Of a stretch of 64,000 nt of DNA, positions 16,493 through 25,435 are shown in pieces (the first letter of the stretch is position 1; each line of letters opens with the position of its first letter). The stretch is from Flavobacterium psychraerolatum. GTDB taxonomy: Bacteria > Bacteroidota > Bacteroidia > Flavobacteriales > Flavobacteriaceae. The position numbers were made by a program, and so were the translations under genes. The notes below the pieces were generated by a model. The model was not told where the DNA came from. It did not search any database and saw nothing but the letters and a program-made list of their open reading frames with translations. The stretch is from assembly GCF_025960985.1 (NCBI RefSeq), contig NZ_JAOQMX010000001.1, forward strand, positions 124,001 to 188,000, given 5' to 3'.

Positions 16493-17902
16493 ATGCAATA
16501 CTCAAGACTAATACACTTAACATTATGTATCTCCATACTGATTACATCATGTAGTACTACACAAAAAATAGATAACCTAAAGCCAGCACCAGATGACGCT
16601 AGTCCTATTGTTTACAATACAACACCATCTTATATCAATCTTCCAATTAGTATAAAAATTAAGGATATCGAAAATCAAACCAATTTTTATTTGAATGGCT
16701 TAATATATGAGGATAACAACATTGAAGATGATGATATTGAAATGAAAATTTGGAAAATGGCTCCTATTAAAATACAGAGCAACGAATCTTCAAATGATGA
16801 TAGAATACAAGTTCTCTTACCTTTGAAAGTAGAAATAAAATATCGAGTAGGCACAAAAACAATGGGTGTAGAAATGTACAATACAAGACTATTCAATTTG
16901 AACGGAATCGTATCTCTAACTAGTAGTATACACTTAACTAACTGGAAATTAACAACAAGTACAGAGTTAACATCGATCAACTGGAACGAAAGCCCTACTA
17001 TGAATATTATAGGTAAAAACATGCCTATTACATACTTAATTACTCCTACACTAAAACTGTTTAAATCAAAAATTGAAAAAAAGATAGATGAAGTAATTGA
17101 GAACTCAATGAATTTCAAACCTAAAGTCATAACTGCATTAGAAAAAATAAGTAAGCCTTTTCTAATAAATCAAAATTACAAAAGTTGGTTGAGAATTAAT
17201 CCTACTGAACTCTATGTTACTGATGCAAAAATACTGAAAGAATCTTTATTGATGGATATGGGTTTAAAATGCACTATAGAAACTCTTATTGGAAATGAAC
17301 CACCAACGAAATTTGATTCTACTAAAATAATTTTAAAACCCGTAACTAAAATACCTGATCAAGTTAAAGTCAATATTATCGCAGTCTCAAGCTATAATGA
17401 CGCATCAAAAATAATGACAAAGAATTTTTATGGACAAGAATTTAGCTCAGGAAATAAGAAAATAAAAGTTCAAAAGGTAGACTTATGGCACAAAAACGGT
17501 AAAATAGTTGTAGCGCTAGAGGTCACAGGTACAATTAATGGCTCGATATATTTGTCTGGTTTCCCAAAATATGATGACAATACTAAGGAAATATATTTTG
17601 ATAACCTTGAATATGTATTAGATACTAAAAATCACATAATGAAAACTGCAAATTGGCTTGGGCAATCATATGTACTAAGAAAAATTCAAGAAAATTGTCG
17701 ATACTCCATCAAAACAAATCTGGACGAAGGAAAAGACACTCTAATGACCTACCTCAATAATTACTCACCTATGGAAGGTGTGTACATAAATGGAAAAACA
17801 GATAACGTTAATTTTACAAAAATCCAATTAACAAATAATGCCATATTAGCATCACTAGAAATCAGTGGAACAATTAATATTAAAATTAACGGTCTAAAGT
17901 AG
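16493..17902 (+). CDS. DUF4403 family lipoprotein
   Basis: A 469-residue protein with a signal peptide and lipobox (ILITSC, Cys20). The conserved early pattern (SYINLPISIKIKDIENQTN, with an FYLNGLIYED segment) and the later repeat-like lipid-binding-fold segments fit DUF4403, a family that resembles duplicated BPI/TULIP-type domains. Its function is unknown, and lipid handling at the envelope would be inference only. It is a single-gene unit with its own promoter and converges on the next gene with 10 bases between. Confidence 0.8.
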   Translation: MQYSRLIHLTLCISILITSCSTTQKIDNLKPAPDDASPIVYNTTPSYINLPISIKIKDIENQTNFYLNGLIYEDNNIEDDDIEMKIWKMAPIKIQSNESSNDDRIQVLLPLKVEIKYRVGTKTMGVEMYNTRLFNLNGIVSLTSSIHLTNWKLTTSTELTSINWNESPTMNIIGKNMPITYLITPTLKLFKSKIEKKIDEVIENSMNFKPKVITALEKISKPFLINQNYKSWLRINPTELYVTDAKILKESLLMDMGLKCTIETLIGNEPPTKFDSTKIILKPVTKIPDQVKVNIIAVSSYNDASKIMTKNFYGQEFSSGNKKIKVQKVDLWHKNGKIVVALEVTGTINGSIYLSGFPKYDDNTKEIYFDNLEYVLDTKNHIMKTANWLGQSYVLRKIQENCRYSIKTNLDEGKDTLMTYLNNYSPMEGVYINGKTDNVNFTKIQLTNNAILASLEISGTINIKINGLK

Positions 17903-17912
17903 CAAGATTAAT

Positions 17913-18185
17913 CTATTTACTATTTTTTTTCATTCTATATACAGCATAGGCAACACCCGCGACAAGTAAGTAAGGTATCATCATCAAATAAACAATTCCG
18001 TCATTTACGGCTTCGGCTTGAACTTTATTAGCTTCACCACCTAATGAAGCCCTACACATAGCACATTGAGCATTGGCTGAAAAAGAAATAAAGAGAGAAA
18101 CTAAAAAAAAGCACAGCTGTTTTTTAAAAAGGAAAACTTTAGATAATGTAAACTGTAAACTAGAACCTTTAAATTTAATTAGCAT
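17913..18185 (-). CDS. Small membrane protein with CxxC motif, oxidase-gene cluster
   Basis: A 90-residue protein. A signal-like hydrophobic segment (about 22-40, ending SANAQ) is followed by CAMCRASLGGEA, a short acidic stretch, one transmembrane helix (about 64-82) and a basic tail. The CAMC pair just after the membrane could bind metal or shuttle a disulfide. Its ATG overlaps the DUF420 stop codon by 11 bases, so it is translationally coupled to the SCO-DUF420 oxidase-assembly genes. A role in oxidase maturation is inferred from context only. I do not know a named family. Confidence 0.7.
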   Translation of the reverse strand: MLIKFKGSSLQFTLSKVFLFKKQLCFFLVSLFISFSANAQCAMCRASLGGEANKVQAEAVNDGIVYLMMIPYLLVAGVAYAVYRMKKNSK

Positions 18186-18717
18186 AATAAGGAGAAATCA
18201 TTAAATAGACAATAACGCCGGTTACGGCAACATACAACCAAATAGGAAAAGTAATTTTAGCAATTTTTTTATGCTTATCAAAAACCTGAGCAAGTGCTCG
18301 AACATAAGTTATCAAAACTAACGGAATAATAACTATCGACAAAACAATGTGAGTTATTAAAATAAAGTAATATACATATCTAATAATGCCTTCACCACCA
18401 AACTTTGTAGAATCAGAAGTCATATGATAAGCTATATACATAACTAAGAAAGCTAAAGAACATCCAATAGCAGTTTTCATCAGATTCTCATGTAATTTTA
18501 AATCACCTTTTTTTACTGCGATTACAGCAGCAATTAAAACAACCGCAGTAACACCATTTATAAATGCATATATTGGAGGTAAAAAAGAGAGTGGGGAAAC
18601 ATCAAAACCCAACTTTCGTAGATTAACACCGAAAAGCAAAGCGACGAATAAAGGAATTACAACTGATAATGTCACAATCCATTTATTATATTTCTGTTCT
18701 AAATTTTGATTTTTCAT
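18175..18717 (-). CDS. DUF420 family membrane protein
   Basis: A 180-residue protein with five predicted transmembrane helices (about 14-30, 44-64, 80-98, 116-138, 154-174). Histidines lie near the membrane (LHENLMKT, YIAYHMTS, ITHIVLS). The pattern matches DUF420, whose members are found beside cytochrome oxidase genes and are thought to act in oxidase assembly or heme handling. It sits 5 bases after the SCO gene and overlaps the small CxxC protein, so it belongs to one accessory operon. Confidence 0.88.
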   Translation of the reverse strand: MKNQNLEQKYNKWIVTLSVVIPLFVALLFGVNLRKLGFDVSPLSFLPPIYAFINGVTAVVLIAAVIAVKKGDLKLHENLMKTAIGCSLAFLVMYIAYHMTSDSTKFGGEGIIRYVYYFILITHIVLSIVIIPLVLITYVRALAQVFDKHKKIAKITFPIWLYVAVTGVIVYLMISPYYAN

Positions 18718-18722
18718 TATAT

Positions 18723-19409
18723 TTATTCTCGTAATAATATACTAATATCTTGTTGTAAATCTCTAACTCCTTTTTTATCCAGACCGTCATAATACAAAAT
18801 TGGATTTCCGAAGTCATCTTTTCTTGAACGAATAATTCCATTTTTATCCACTAGAGCAAACAATCCAGAATGCTCAAAGCCACCTGCGACATTACCATTT
18901 TCTGCAGCATAAAGATTAAAACCTTTATTTGCAAGATCCATAATAACAGTTTTATCTCCAGTTAAGAAATTCCAATTTGAAGATTTAACACCAAGCAAAG
19001 CGGCATGATCTTTTAATACTTTAGCAGTATCATGTGATGGATCAATAGTTATAGAAACAATTCCAAAATTTGGATTACCAAAAAATTTATTCTCAATACC
19101 CAACATACTTTGATTCATCTTTGGACAAATAGATGGACAGGTAGTAAAAAAGAACTCCAACACATACACTTTTCCTTTATAATTATCATTACTAATAATT
19201 ATATTATCCTGATTCTTTAATTCAAACTTAGGAGCCGGACCGACTTCAACTAATTTAGCTTCTGAATGAGAAACACCAGAAACCTTATCCAAACGATCAC
19301 CGACTACAACCTCGCCATCTTTTAAACGATCTACAATTTTTGGAACAGCATATATACCAAAAATCAAAATAATAAAAGAAATTCCAATATAGGATTTATT
19401 TTTAAACAT
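18723..19409 (-). CDS. SCO family copper chaperone for cytochrome oxidase
   Basis: A 228-residue protein with an N-terminal membrane anchor (about 7-24) and a thioredoxin-like SCO1/SenC domain. The copper-binding cysteines appear in FFFTTCPSICPKMNQ (CxxxC), and the third ligand histidine in GFEHSGLF. SCO proteins deliver copper to, or reduce, the CuA site of oxidase subunit II. Subunit II is encoded at 41-42 kb in this window. It lies 4 bases after the preceding gene of the same operon. Confidence 0.94.
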   Translation of the reverse strand: MFKNKSYIGISFIILIFGIYAVPKIVDRLKDGEVVVGDRLDKVSGVSHSEAKLVEVGPAPKFELKNQDNIIISNDNYKGKVYVLEFFFTTCPSICPKMNQSMLGIENKFFGNPNFGIVSITIDPSHDTAKVLKDHAALLGVKSSNWNFLTGDKTVIMDLANKGFNLYAAENGNVAGGFEHSGLFALVDKNGIIRSRKDDFGNPILYYDGLDKKGVRDLQQDISILLRE

Positions 19410-19413
19410 AATT

Positions 19414-20061
19414 TTATTTTAAAAGTTGCTTAGTAGCATTGTGATTCTTTTTTAGAGCCGCTCTATATTCATATAGAATGACCTTAAAATCATCCAACAT
19501 CTCATTACTTAATTCAGCAGGATGAAACGTATTATATCCTTCTTTATAATCTTTTACTTCTTTACGGCCTCTTAAATTTCTTAGTTTATCAACTATATAG
19601 ACATTTGGTGTACCTGCATCATCACCAATCTTCCCTTTCAAATGAAGTTTACTATAGTAATTTTTTATTTCTTCTTTAGAAGCGAAAACAAAATGCCAAT
19701 TTGACACATCCGTAAACTCATCTAAAGCATCCATTATACTCCTAATATCTTCCTGAGTACCATCTGTACAAACCATCACAAATTGAAGATCTTGAAAAGT
19801 ATGATATCTCTGATAAATTTTTTCATTTAAATTAAAGAGATTACCTCTATTTTTCAAAATTTCAGAACCACCGAAACCTAAAATGGTAATTTTATTATCC
19901 AAACTTACCTTTTGATTATTAAAAGATTTCCAATTTCCTAGATCAGGTATTTTGTTAGTAATTACAGGTAATTTGGTAAAACTGTTTACCCCCGAAGCAA
20001 AAAACAAATAAGCAACAATGGGCAAAACGAAAAGAACAAAAAGAACTATATTTTTCTTCAT
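19414..20061 (-). CDS. Membrane-anchored thioredoxin-like protein without active-site cysteines
   Basis: A 215-residue protein with an N-terminal membrane anchor (about 5-22) and a soluble domain reminiscent of SCO/thioredoxin folds (NKITILGFGGSE, LQFVMVCTDG, then GTPNVYIVDKLRNLRGRK). It lacks a CxxC or CxxxC pair and shows only one cysteine. The open frame has a TTG one codon earlier, and the ATG at 20061 is preferred. It is the first gene of the accessory operon with SCO, DUF420 and the CxxC protein, so an oxidase-assembly role is likely but unproven. Confidence 0.7.
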   Translation of the reverse strand: MKKNIVLFVLFVLPIVAYLFFASGVNSFTKLPVITNKIPDLGNWKSFNNQKVSLDNKITILGFGGSEILKNRGNLFNLNEKIYQRYHTFQDLQFVMVCTDGTQEDIRSIMDALDEFTDVSNWHFVFASKEEIKNYYSKLHLKGKIGDDAGTPNVYIVDKLRNLRGRKEVKDYKEGYNTFHPAELSNEMLDDFKVILYEYRAALKKNHNATKQLLK

Positions 20062-20082
20062 CAATACTATTATTTAATACTA

Positions 20083-20090
20083 CAAAAGTA
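20083..20090 (-). promoter_or_regulatory. -7 promoter element of the SCO-DUF420 operon
   Basis: Reads TACTTTTG on the minus strand, an exact TAnnTTTG match, 21 bases before the ATG and just after the terminator of the preceding operon. Confidence 0.55.
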
Positions 20091-20093
20091 AGC

Positions 20094-20124
20094 AAAAAAA
20101 AAGGTATCCGAAAAACGAATACCT
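20094..20124 (-). terminator. Rho-independent terminator after cox subunit IV
   Basis: On the minus strand AGGTATTCG pairs with CGGATACCT (one G-U) over a T5 loop and is followed by a run of T. It separates the ctaB-coxIII-coxIV operon from the SCO operon. Confidence 0.88.
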
Positions 20125-20145
20125 CTAGTTTGAATTAATATAGTG

Positions 20146-20508
20146 TTAAAAATTCCACTTAATTGTTGAATCTCTAAAAACCCCATAAATATAGTGACCC
20201 TCTGTTAAAAGGATAAAAAGTAAATAAATTAACAAGAAAATAAAAGGAAGCACAACGGCCTTCCTTAACCATGGAGTTTCACCCTCCATATGCATAAATG
20301 AATAAACAATATAATGCGCTTTAAAAACAGTTAAAGCATAAAAAATAATATTCAATAAGCTTAAACCCCAAAGTACCCCAAACAAAGAATTATGATGTAA
20401 AAAATCTGGTTTGATAATACCTAAGATCACTTCAACAATTGTTACGGCAGATAAAATTCCAAAAACTTTCCAGATTTTACCAGTATTAGATTCATGTACG
20501 TGTGACAT
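20146..20508 (-). CDS. Cytochrome c oxidase subunit IV family protein
   Basis: A 120-residue membrane protein with three predicted helices (about 13-32, 39-60, 77-100) and the FKAHYIVYSFMHMEGE segment between helices 2 and 3 that is typical of small prokaryotic oxidase subunit IV proteins. The open frame continues 25 codons further upstream into the subunit III gene, but the ATG at 20508 (MSHVHES) lies clear of the upstream stop and gives a normal length. It is the last gene of the operon with two subunit III genes and ctaB. Confidence 0.88.
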   Translation of the reverse strand: MSHVHESNTGKIWKVFGILSAVTIVEVILGIIKPDFLHHNSLFGVLWGLSLLNIIFYALTVFKAHYIVYSFMHMEGETPWLRKAVVLPFIFLLIYLLFILLTEGHYIYGVFRDSTIKWNF

Positions 20509-20525
20509 AATAATATTTTTAAAAA

Positions 20526-21509
20526 TTAAACTAGATAGAAAACTGTAAATACAAACACCCAAACTAAATCTACAAAGTGCCAATACAATCCAACCTTTTC
20601 TACCATTTCATAGCTTCCTCGTTTTTCGTAAGTTCCAACAAGCACATTAAAGAAAATAATAATATTTATTATAACTCCAGAGAATACGTGAAAACCGTGA
20701 AATCCAGTTATAAAGAAAAAGAAATCAGCAAATAACTTATTACCGTATTCATTCCTGATTAGATTAGCTCCTTCAACCACATACTTAGCATCAGCTAAAC
20801 GTGTATCAGAATCCGTTCTACTCAAAATTGTTTTCTGTTTTGTTGCTTCGTTAATAACCTCAGTCCTAATTAATAATTCAGGATGTGATTTAAAACCTGC
20901 TTGTACTTCTGCTATAGAGTACGTTGGCAATTTAGCTTCACTTACAAACCAAGGTGATTTATTGGCAGTACTTGTAACTCTTTCTTCAGGTAATCTCGCC
21001 GCAAAATCAGCCAAAGCTACACGCTTGCCATCTTTGTCAACGAACTGTAGTATACTACCCCCTTGAGTTTCAATTGCACCATACTCTCCTTTGATGAAAT
21101 TTTTCCATTCCCAAGCTTGAGAACCCACAAAGATCAAACCACCAATAATGGTAAGAAACATGTAAATAGTAACTTTTGCTTTATTCATTTGATGTCCTGC
21201 ATCAACAGCCAAAACCATTGTTACCGAAGAAAAAATCAAAATAAAAGTCATAAAAGCCACATAATACATCGGAGCTGATACCCCATGCATAAATGGAAAG
21301 TGTGTAAACACTTCATCGGCCAAAGGCCAACTTTCAATAAATTTGAATCTAGAGAAACCATAGGCTCCTAAAAATCCCGAGAATGTTAAGGCATCTGATA
21401 CGATAAAAAACCACATCATTAATTTACCATAATTGGCTCCCATTGGCTCATTATCGCCGCCACCCCATGTTTTGTCCTGACTATTCGCAGTAGTAACTGT
21501 CGCTCCCAT
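20526..21509 (-). CDS. Cytochrome c oxidase subunit III with large internal insertion
   Basis: A 327-residue protein. It opens with MMWFFIVSDALTFSGFLGAYG (residues about 31-51), the first conserved helix of oxidase subunit III, and ends with FHGFHVFSGVIINI and GLYWHFVDLVWVFVF, the last two conserved helices. Between them (about 135-250) is a hydrophilic insertion of some 110 residues that ordinary subunit III proteins lack. It follows a second, shorter subunit III gene in the same operon, so the complex may contain both or use them as two halves. Confidence 0.92.
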   Translation of the reverse strand: MGATVTTANSQDKTWGGGDNEPMGANYGKLMMWFFIVSDALTFSGFLGAYGFSRFKFIESWPLADEVFTHFPFMHGVSAPMYYVAFMTFILIFSSVTMVLAVDAGHQMNKAKVTIYMFLTIIGGLIFVGSQAWEWKNFIKGEYGAIETQGGSILQFVDKDGKRVALADFAARLPEERVTSTANKSPWFVSEAKLPTYSIAEVQAGFKSHPELLIRTEVINEATKQKTILSRTDSDTRLADAKYVVEGANLIRNEYGNKLFADFFFFITGFHGFHVFSGVIINIIIFFNVLVGTYEKRGSYEMVEKVGLYWHFVDLVWVFVFTVFYLV

Positions 21510-21551
21510 AAAAATTGTTCATTAAAAAGTTTCCAAATTTACGTTTTTTTC

Positions 21552-22139
21552 TTATTTAAAGAAATATAAAAATACAAATAAACACACCCATAATATATCT
21601 AGAAAATGCCAATACATCGCAGCTAGTTCTATACCAAGAGTTTGAGTAGAATTGTATTTTTGTTTAAAATGATTATAAATTACAATTATTAACGAAATCA
21701 CACCTCCAGCTAGGTGCAACAAGTGCACAACAGCTATAACATACAAGAAAGTTGTAGTAATTACGCTAGAAGCACCAGTAGGATAATATCCCATTTCTAT
21801 CATTTGATTAAACCCAACAAATTGCAAGGCTACAAATAACAAACTTAACGCTAGTGTACCCAGCAAATATGCTGTAGTTGCACCATGATTATTTTTTTGA
21901 ATAGATTTCTTAGCCATAAACATAGTTACACTGCAACCAATAATAACCAAGGTACTACCAAAAAAAGCAGAAGGGAAATCAAAATCCTTTAACCAATCCA
22001 CTCTTGATTTACTCACAATAAAGGCACTCGTAAGCCCTGCAAACATCATAACCATACTAATCATCGCAAACATCAAGATCATCTTATATGATCTATTTGT
22101 CCTTGAGTGATGTTCCTCTGTAGTCATTGTTATTTCCAT
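21552..22139 (-). CDS. Cytochrome c oxidase subunit III, short form
   Basis: A 195-residue protein with five predicted helices. The heme-copper oxidase subunit III signatures are LLHLAGGVISLI and the C-terminal MYWHFLDILWVCLFVFLY. The first two codons before METEH are open, and an alternative start lies at the internal MTTEEHHSR (three codons in). It is the second gene of the operon, 2 bases after ctaB and followed by the long subunit III gene. Confidence 0.93.
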   Translation of the reverse strand: MEITMTTEEHHSRTNRSYKMILMFAMISMVMMFAGLTSAFIVSKSRVDWLKDFDFPSAFFGSTLVIIGCSVTMFMAKKSIQKNNHGATTAYLLGTLALSLLFVALQFVGFNQMIEMGYYPTGASSVITTTFLYVIAVVHLLHLAGGVISLIIVIYNHFKQKYNSTQTLGIELAAMYWHFLDILWVCLFVFLYFFK

Positions 22140-22141
22140 AA

Positions 22142-23044
22142 TTATCTTAAAAATTTATCCACAATATAAACAATCTGCAATAATGATATATACGAAACAC
22201 TAACTAACATTAATGTTCTTGCTGCTTTAGCTGTTCTTATCTTATATAATTGAACTGCATAATACAGCATCCACAATCCCAAAATAAAAACTAATATCGA
22301 CGCGTAAAGACCGATATGCAATTGCCCCGTATATCCAAGCGAAGGTAGTAAAGATGCAATAAGCAACCAAACACTATATAAAATTACTTGCAATGCTGTT
22401 CCTTTATCTTTTTTTCCAGTAGGTAACATAAAAAAACCAGCTTTCTCATAATCCTCATACAAAAACCAACCTATTGCCCAAAAATGAGGAAACTGCCAAA
22501 AGAATTGTATCAAAAATAAAGTACCAGCTTCAATTCCAAAATTTCCAGTTGCAGCAACCCATCCTAACATAAAAGGAATAGCTCCTGGAATCGCCCCCAC
22601 AAAAACAGATAATGATGTAATCGTTTTCAAAGGAGTATAAACACTGGTATATAAAAAAATCGATATCGCTCCAAACATTGCTGTTTTAGGATTGATTAGA
22701 TACAATAATGTAATTCCAATTACAGTCAACAAACTCGCCACTATCAAAGCAGCATTTGGAGACATCCTACCGGATGGTACTGGACGATTTCTTGTCCTAT
22801 CCATCAATAAATCTAAATCTTTTTCAATCACCTGATTAAATGCGTTTGACGCACCAACCATACAATAACCACCAACCATTAGCATCGCCAAAACTGACCA
22901 CTGAAAAGGATGCTCCTCACTGAAACCCAAAAGATATCCCGCAATCGAAGAAAATAAAACACTAATAGCCAATCCAGCCTTAGTAATTTCTTTAAAATCA
23001 GAAAAAAGAGATTTAACAGAAAAAGTATTTGGTATAGAATTCAA
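22142..23044 (-). CDS. ctaB: Heme O synthase (protoheme IX farnesyltransferase)
   Basis: A 300-residue UbiA-type prenyltransferase with about nine membrane helices. It carries the prenyl-diphosphate motif NAFNQVIEKDLDLLMDRT and the following RPVPSGRM. It makes heme O for the A-type heme-copper oxidase encoded alongside. The open frame extends to a TTG at 23077, but a TACATTTG promoter element overlaps that codon. A TTG at 23044 gives the N-terminus MNSIPNTFSVKSLF, which fits family members, so this start is chosen. It heads the coxIII-coxIII-coxIV operon. Confidence 0.93.
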   Translation of the reverse strand: MNSIPNTFSVKSLFSDFKEITKAGLAISVLFSSIAGYLLGFSEEHPFQWSVLAMLMVGGYCMVGASNAFNQVIEKDLDLLMDRTRNRPVPSGRMSPNAALIVASLLTVIGITLLYLINPKTAMFGAISIFLYTSVYTPLKTITSLSVFVGAIPGAIPFMLGWVAATGNFGIEAGTLFLIQFFWQFPHFWAIGWFLYEDYEKAGFFMLPTGKKDKGTALQVILYSVWLLIASLLPSLGYTGQLHIGLYASILVFILGLWMLYYAVQLYKIRTAKAARTLMLVSVSYISLLQIVYIVDKFLR

Positions 23045-23074
23045 GAGAACTATATTAGATTTTTTAAACTTCGG

Positions 23075-23090
23075 CAAATGTACAAAATTA
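23075..23090 (-). promoter_or_regulatory. Promoter element(s) of the ctaB-coxIII operon
   Basis: On the minus strand TAATTTTG and TACATTTG stand side by side, each an exact TAnnTTTG match. The second overlaps the far-upstream TTG and supports the start at 23044. Confidence 0.45.
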
Positions 23091-23095
23091 GATTG

Positions 23096-23130
23096 GAGAA
23101 TTCAGAATCTAGATTTTAGAATTTTCTAAA
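23096..23130. repeat. Imperfect palindrome centred on CTAG after the remB-like gene
   Basis: GAATTCAGAATCTAGATT is followed by TTAGAATTTTC, forming an imperfect inverted repeat around the central CTAG. No T-run fits a classical terminator. It may be a small dispersed intergenic repeat or a weak end of the remB transcript. Confidence 0.35.
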
Positions 23131-23161
23131 TTAAATCGTTAAAAAAAACATAACCTAAGCT

Positions 23162-25261
23162 TCAATAATCAAAATACCAGTTAAACACATCTGTACGCAA
23201 TCCCACACTAAACCAATTCGTATTTTCTTTAAAAACAGTAGCCGTATTTTGAATTGGATTAAAGCTCCTATAAATACAACTCATAAAAATCTTTAAGTTT
23301 GTCGAAGGATTAACCAAGTAACCTGTCTGAATATCACTTATGAAAATCTTACTTTTATCTCCTTGACCAACTTTTACACCACTATCGGCATAACGATCAA
23401 TATCATAATCTCGATAAATATTACCACCATAATTTGAATTTGCTCCAGAATCTGAAAAATCAAAACCGCGAATTCCTAAAGTTAATTTTGCATCAGCATA
23501 AAAACGTCCTTTATGATATCTTGCAATGGCAATTAATTCTTTAAAATTACCGCCCCATTGATGGCCTATATTTTGATTATTATGCCCATAATTTGTAATA
23601 GGATCGCTGTGAGAATAGACGTATGGACGCACAAGGTTGTATTCCAATTGCACTAATAAATTATCAACATTAAAAGCATTATAATATTTAACTCCTAACT
23701 GATAACCATACTTATTTTTCCAACTATTATCTCTCTTCTTAACCTCCGCAAGTGAAAATTCATCCAAGAGAAATTGCCCATAAAAATTTAATTTATCATT
23801 CCACTTATACTTAAATGTCATGCCCAACAAAGCATTTCCTGTTCTAGCCGAAGAGGCAAATTCAACCGAACGATAAAATATTATCGGATTCACAAAACTG
23901 GCATCAAAACCACGATTATTCGTATTAGTCCATATAACCGATTCAAAGAATCCTAAATTTAATCTATTAGAAACATTCCAACTTAAGTAGTGATTAGCCA
24001 TAAATTTGGTTGCATAAGTTCTATCCACAGAAACATCTGGACGAACATCTTTCAACCACATATAGGTATTTGTATACTTTATCTTCCAAAAATTAGTGTT
24101 AATTTTAAAATATGGATAAGGGCTGGCTCCATCAGATTCTAACAGAGAACGGTAACCGTCTCCAATGAAATTACGACCATACCCCAATTGTAAATCAATA
24201 AATTTATTGGGGGTAAAGGTTAAATTTGCTTCGGCCATGGGAAAATCAAATGAATTGGCCTTAAAGCTCTTTGCTATTCCGACACCAGGAATGATAGCAG
24301 GATCACCTCCAACTGGTTTTATAGATTCGGCATATTGATTAAAATAATCTGCAAACCTTCCTTGACTCTCGTAAATAGTTGTGGTAAAATTTAATTGTTC
24401 ACCCAAACCACCTCTCAAGTTAATCGCCCGAGTATTCACATATGTGTAAGATGAAGTACTATTACTAGCCTTACCCAATTGCAAATCCATCACCGGATTT
24501 AATGTAAACCAATAATCTTCTCCTTGAATAGCAACCATGTTTTCATTCAATAATTTTCTAGCAAACCATCCTGAAACATTTTTTTTTAGTTTTTTATTTT
24601 CCTTTTCAATACTGTAATACTTTGCTACTTCGGCATATGTGTACGGTTTCGAAGCCGTATGATTATTACTTCCTACTTTATTCATTGCAGCGTCAAAATG
24701 AGCATAATAGCTATGTGAGAATGGAATATTTAAATGGCTACGCAATTCTGGATTTTCAAATTTTTTATAAATAATACTATCAAGTTCTGTAACTTTATCT
24801 CTTTTATTGACTGCTACAACAACTTTAGCAGCAGGAACTTCCAAATTTTTATTATTTAAGGGAATAGGAAAAGAAAAATTATACTGTGAATAAGTCACTC
24901 TACCATTATGGGTTGCTGGTTGTATTTTATTAAACTTACCAAAAACTCGCTTGGTCTCTTTAATCAAATCCTCATCAACAGCGTTTACAAAAATTACTTT
25001 AAAAACACCATTAGCATCAACTTCAAAAAGCACTTTTACAATACCTTTATAATTATTATCAACTAAAGATTCTGGAACAATAAAATTTTGAAAAACAAAA
25101 TTCTGTACCTCTGTATAAAAACAATTTTCTAAAAACTGACCGTCTTTACCATTACAATTATCAAATACAGGAAAACGATCTTCATAATGATAACTACTAT
25201 CTTGACTATATAGTAAAGTAGTTATCATTGACAATAAAAAAATAAATAAAACCTTTTTCAT
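23162..25261 (-). CDS. Gliding motility protein RemB-like, TonB-like domain plus barrel
   Basis: A 699-residue outer-membrane protein. The ATG at 25261 opens a good signal peptide (MKKVLFIFLLSMITTLLYSQ); the frame is open 21 codons further but that part is not signal-like. Residues about 30-150 resemble the TonB C-terminal fold (GIVKVLFEVDANGVFKVIFV). Residues about 240-699 are a large beta-barrel of Wzi-like type ending VFNWYFDY. In Flavobacterium johnsoniae remB lies in the same neighbourhood as gcvH and sprA, which supports the name. Its exact role in gliding is not known. Confidence 0.72.
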   Translation of the reverse strand: MKKVLFIFLLSMITTLLYSQDSSYHYEDRFPVFDNCNGKDGQFLENCFYTEVQNFVFQNFIVPESLVDNNYKGIVKVLFEVDANGVFKVIFVNAVDEDLIKETKRVFGKFNKIQPATHNGRVTYSQYNFSFPIPLNNKNLEVPAAKVVVAVNKRDKVTELDSIIYKKFENPELRSHLNIPFSHSYYAHFDAAMNKVGSNNHTASKPYTYAEVAKYYSIEKENKKLKKNVSGWFARKLLNENMVAIQGEDYWFTLNPVMDLQLGKASNSTSSYTYVNTRAINLRGGLGEQLNFTTTIYESQGRFADYFNQYAESIKPVGGDPAIIPGVGIAKSFKANSFDFPMAEANLTFTPNKFIDLQLGYGRNFIGDGYRSLLESDGASPYPYFKINTNFWKIKYTNTYMWLKDVRPDVSVDRTYATKFMANHYLSWNVSNRLNLGFFESVIWTNTNNRGFDASFVNPIIFYRSVEFASSARTGNALLGMTFKYKWNDKLNFYGQFLLDEFSLAEVKKRDNSWKNKYGYQLGVKYYNAFNVDNLLVQLEYNLVRPYVYSHSDPITNYGHNNQNIGHQWGGNFKELIAIARYHKGRFYADAKLTLGIRGFDFSDSGANSNYGGNIYRDYDIDRYADSGVKVGQGDKSKIFISDIQTGYLVNPSTNLKIFMSCIYRSFNPIQNTATVFKENTNWFSVGLRTDVFNWYFDY

Positions 25262-25405
25262 AATGATAATGAATAAAAAATACAGACTCGAATTTAATAT
25301 ATTGACAACGCAAAACAGAACCAATCGTAACTATTTGCAATAACTACACTTCAAAATTTACAGCATAAAGCTGTTGTAAACAAACAATATAACTCTAATA
25401 ATTAA

Positions 25406-25429
25406 AACAAAAATCCCACCTAAGTGGGA
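25406..25429 (-). terminator. Rho-independent terminator after the VanZ-like gene
   Basis: On the minus strand TCCCAC pairs with GTGGGA over a 4-base loop, followed by a T-rich run. It closes the gcvH-VanZ unit. Confidence 0.75.
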
Positions 25430-25435
25430 CTTATA

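Noticed and set aside
16687..17130. 147-residue minus-strand frame inside the DUF4403 gene
   Set aside because: Antisense to a complete lipoprotein gene with promoter, and has no signal, domain or promoter of its own.
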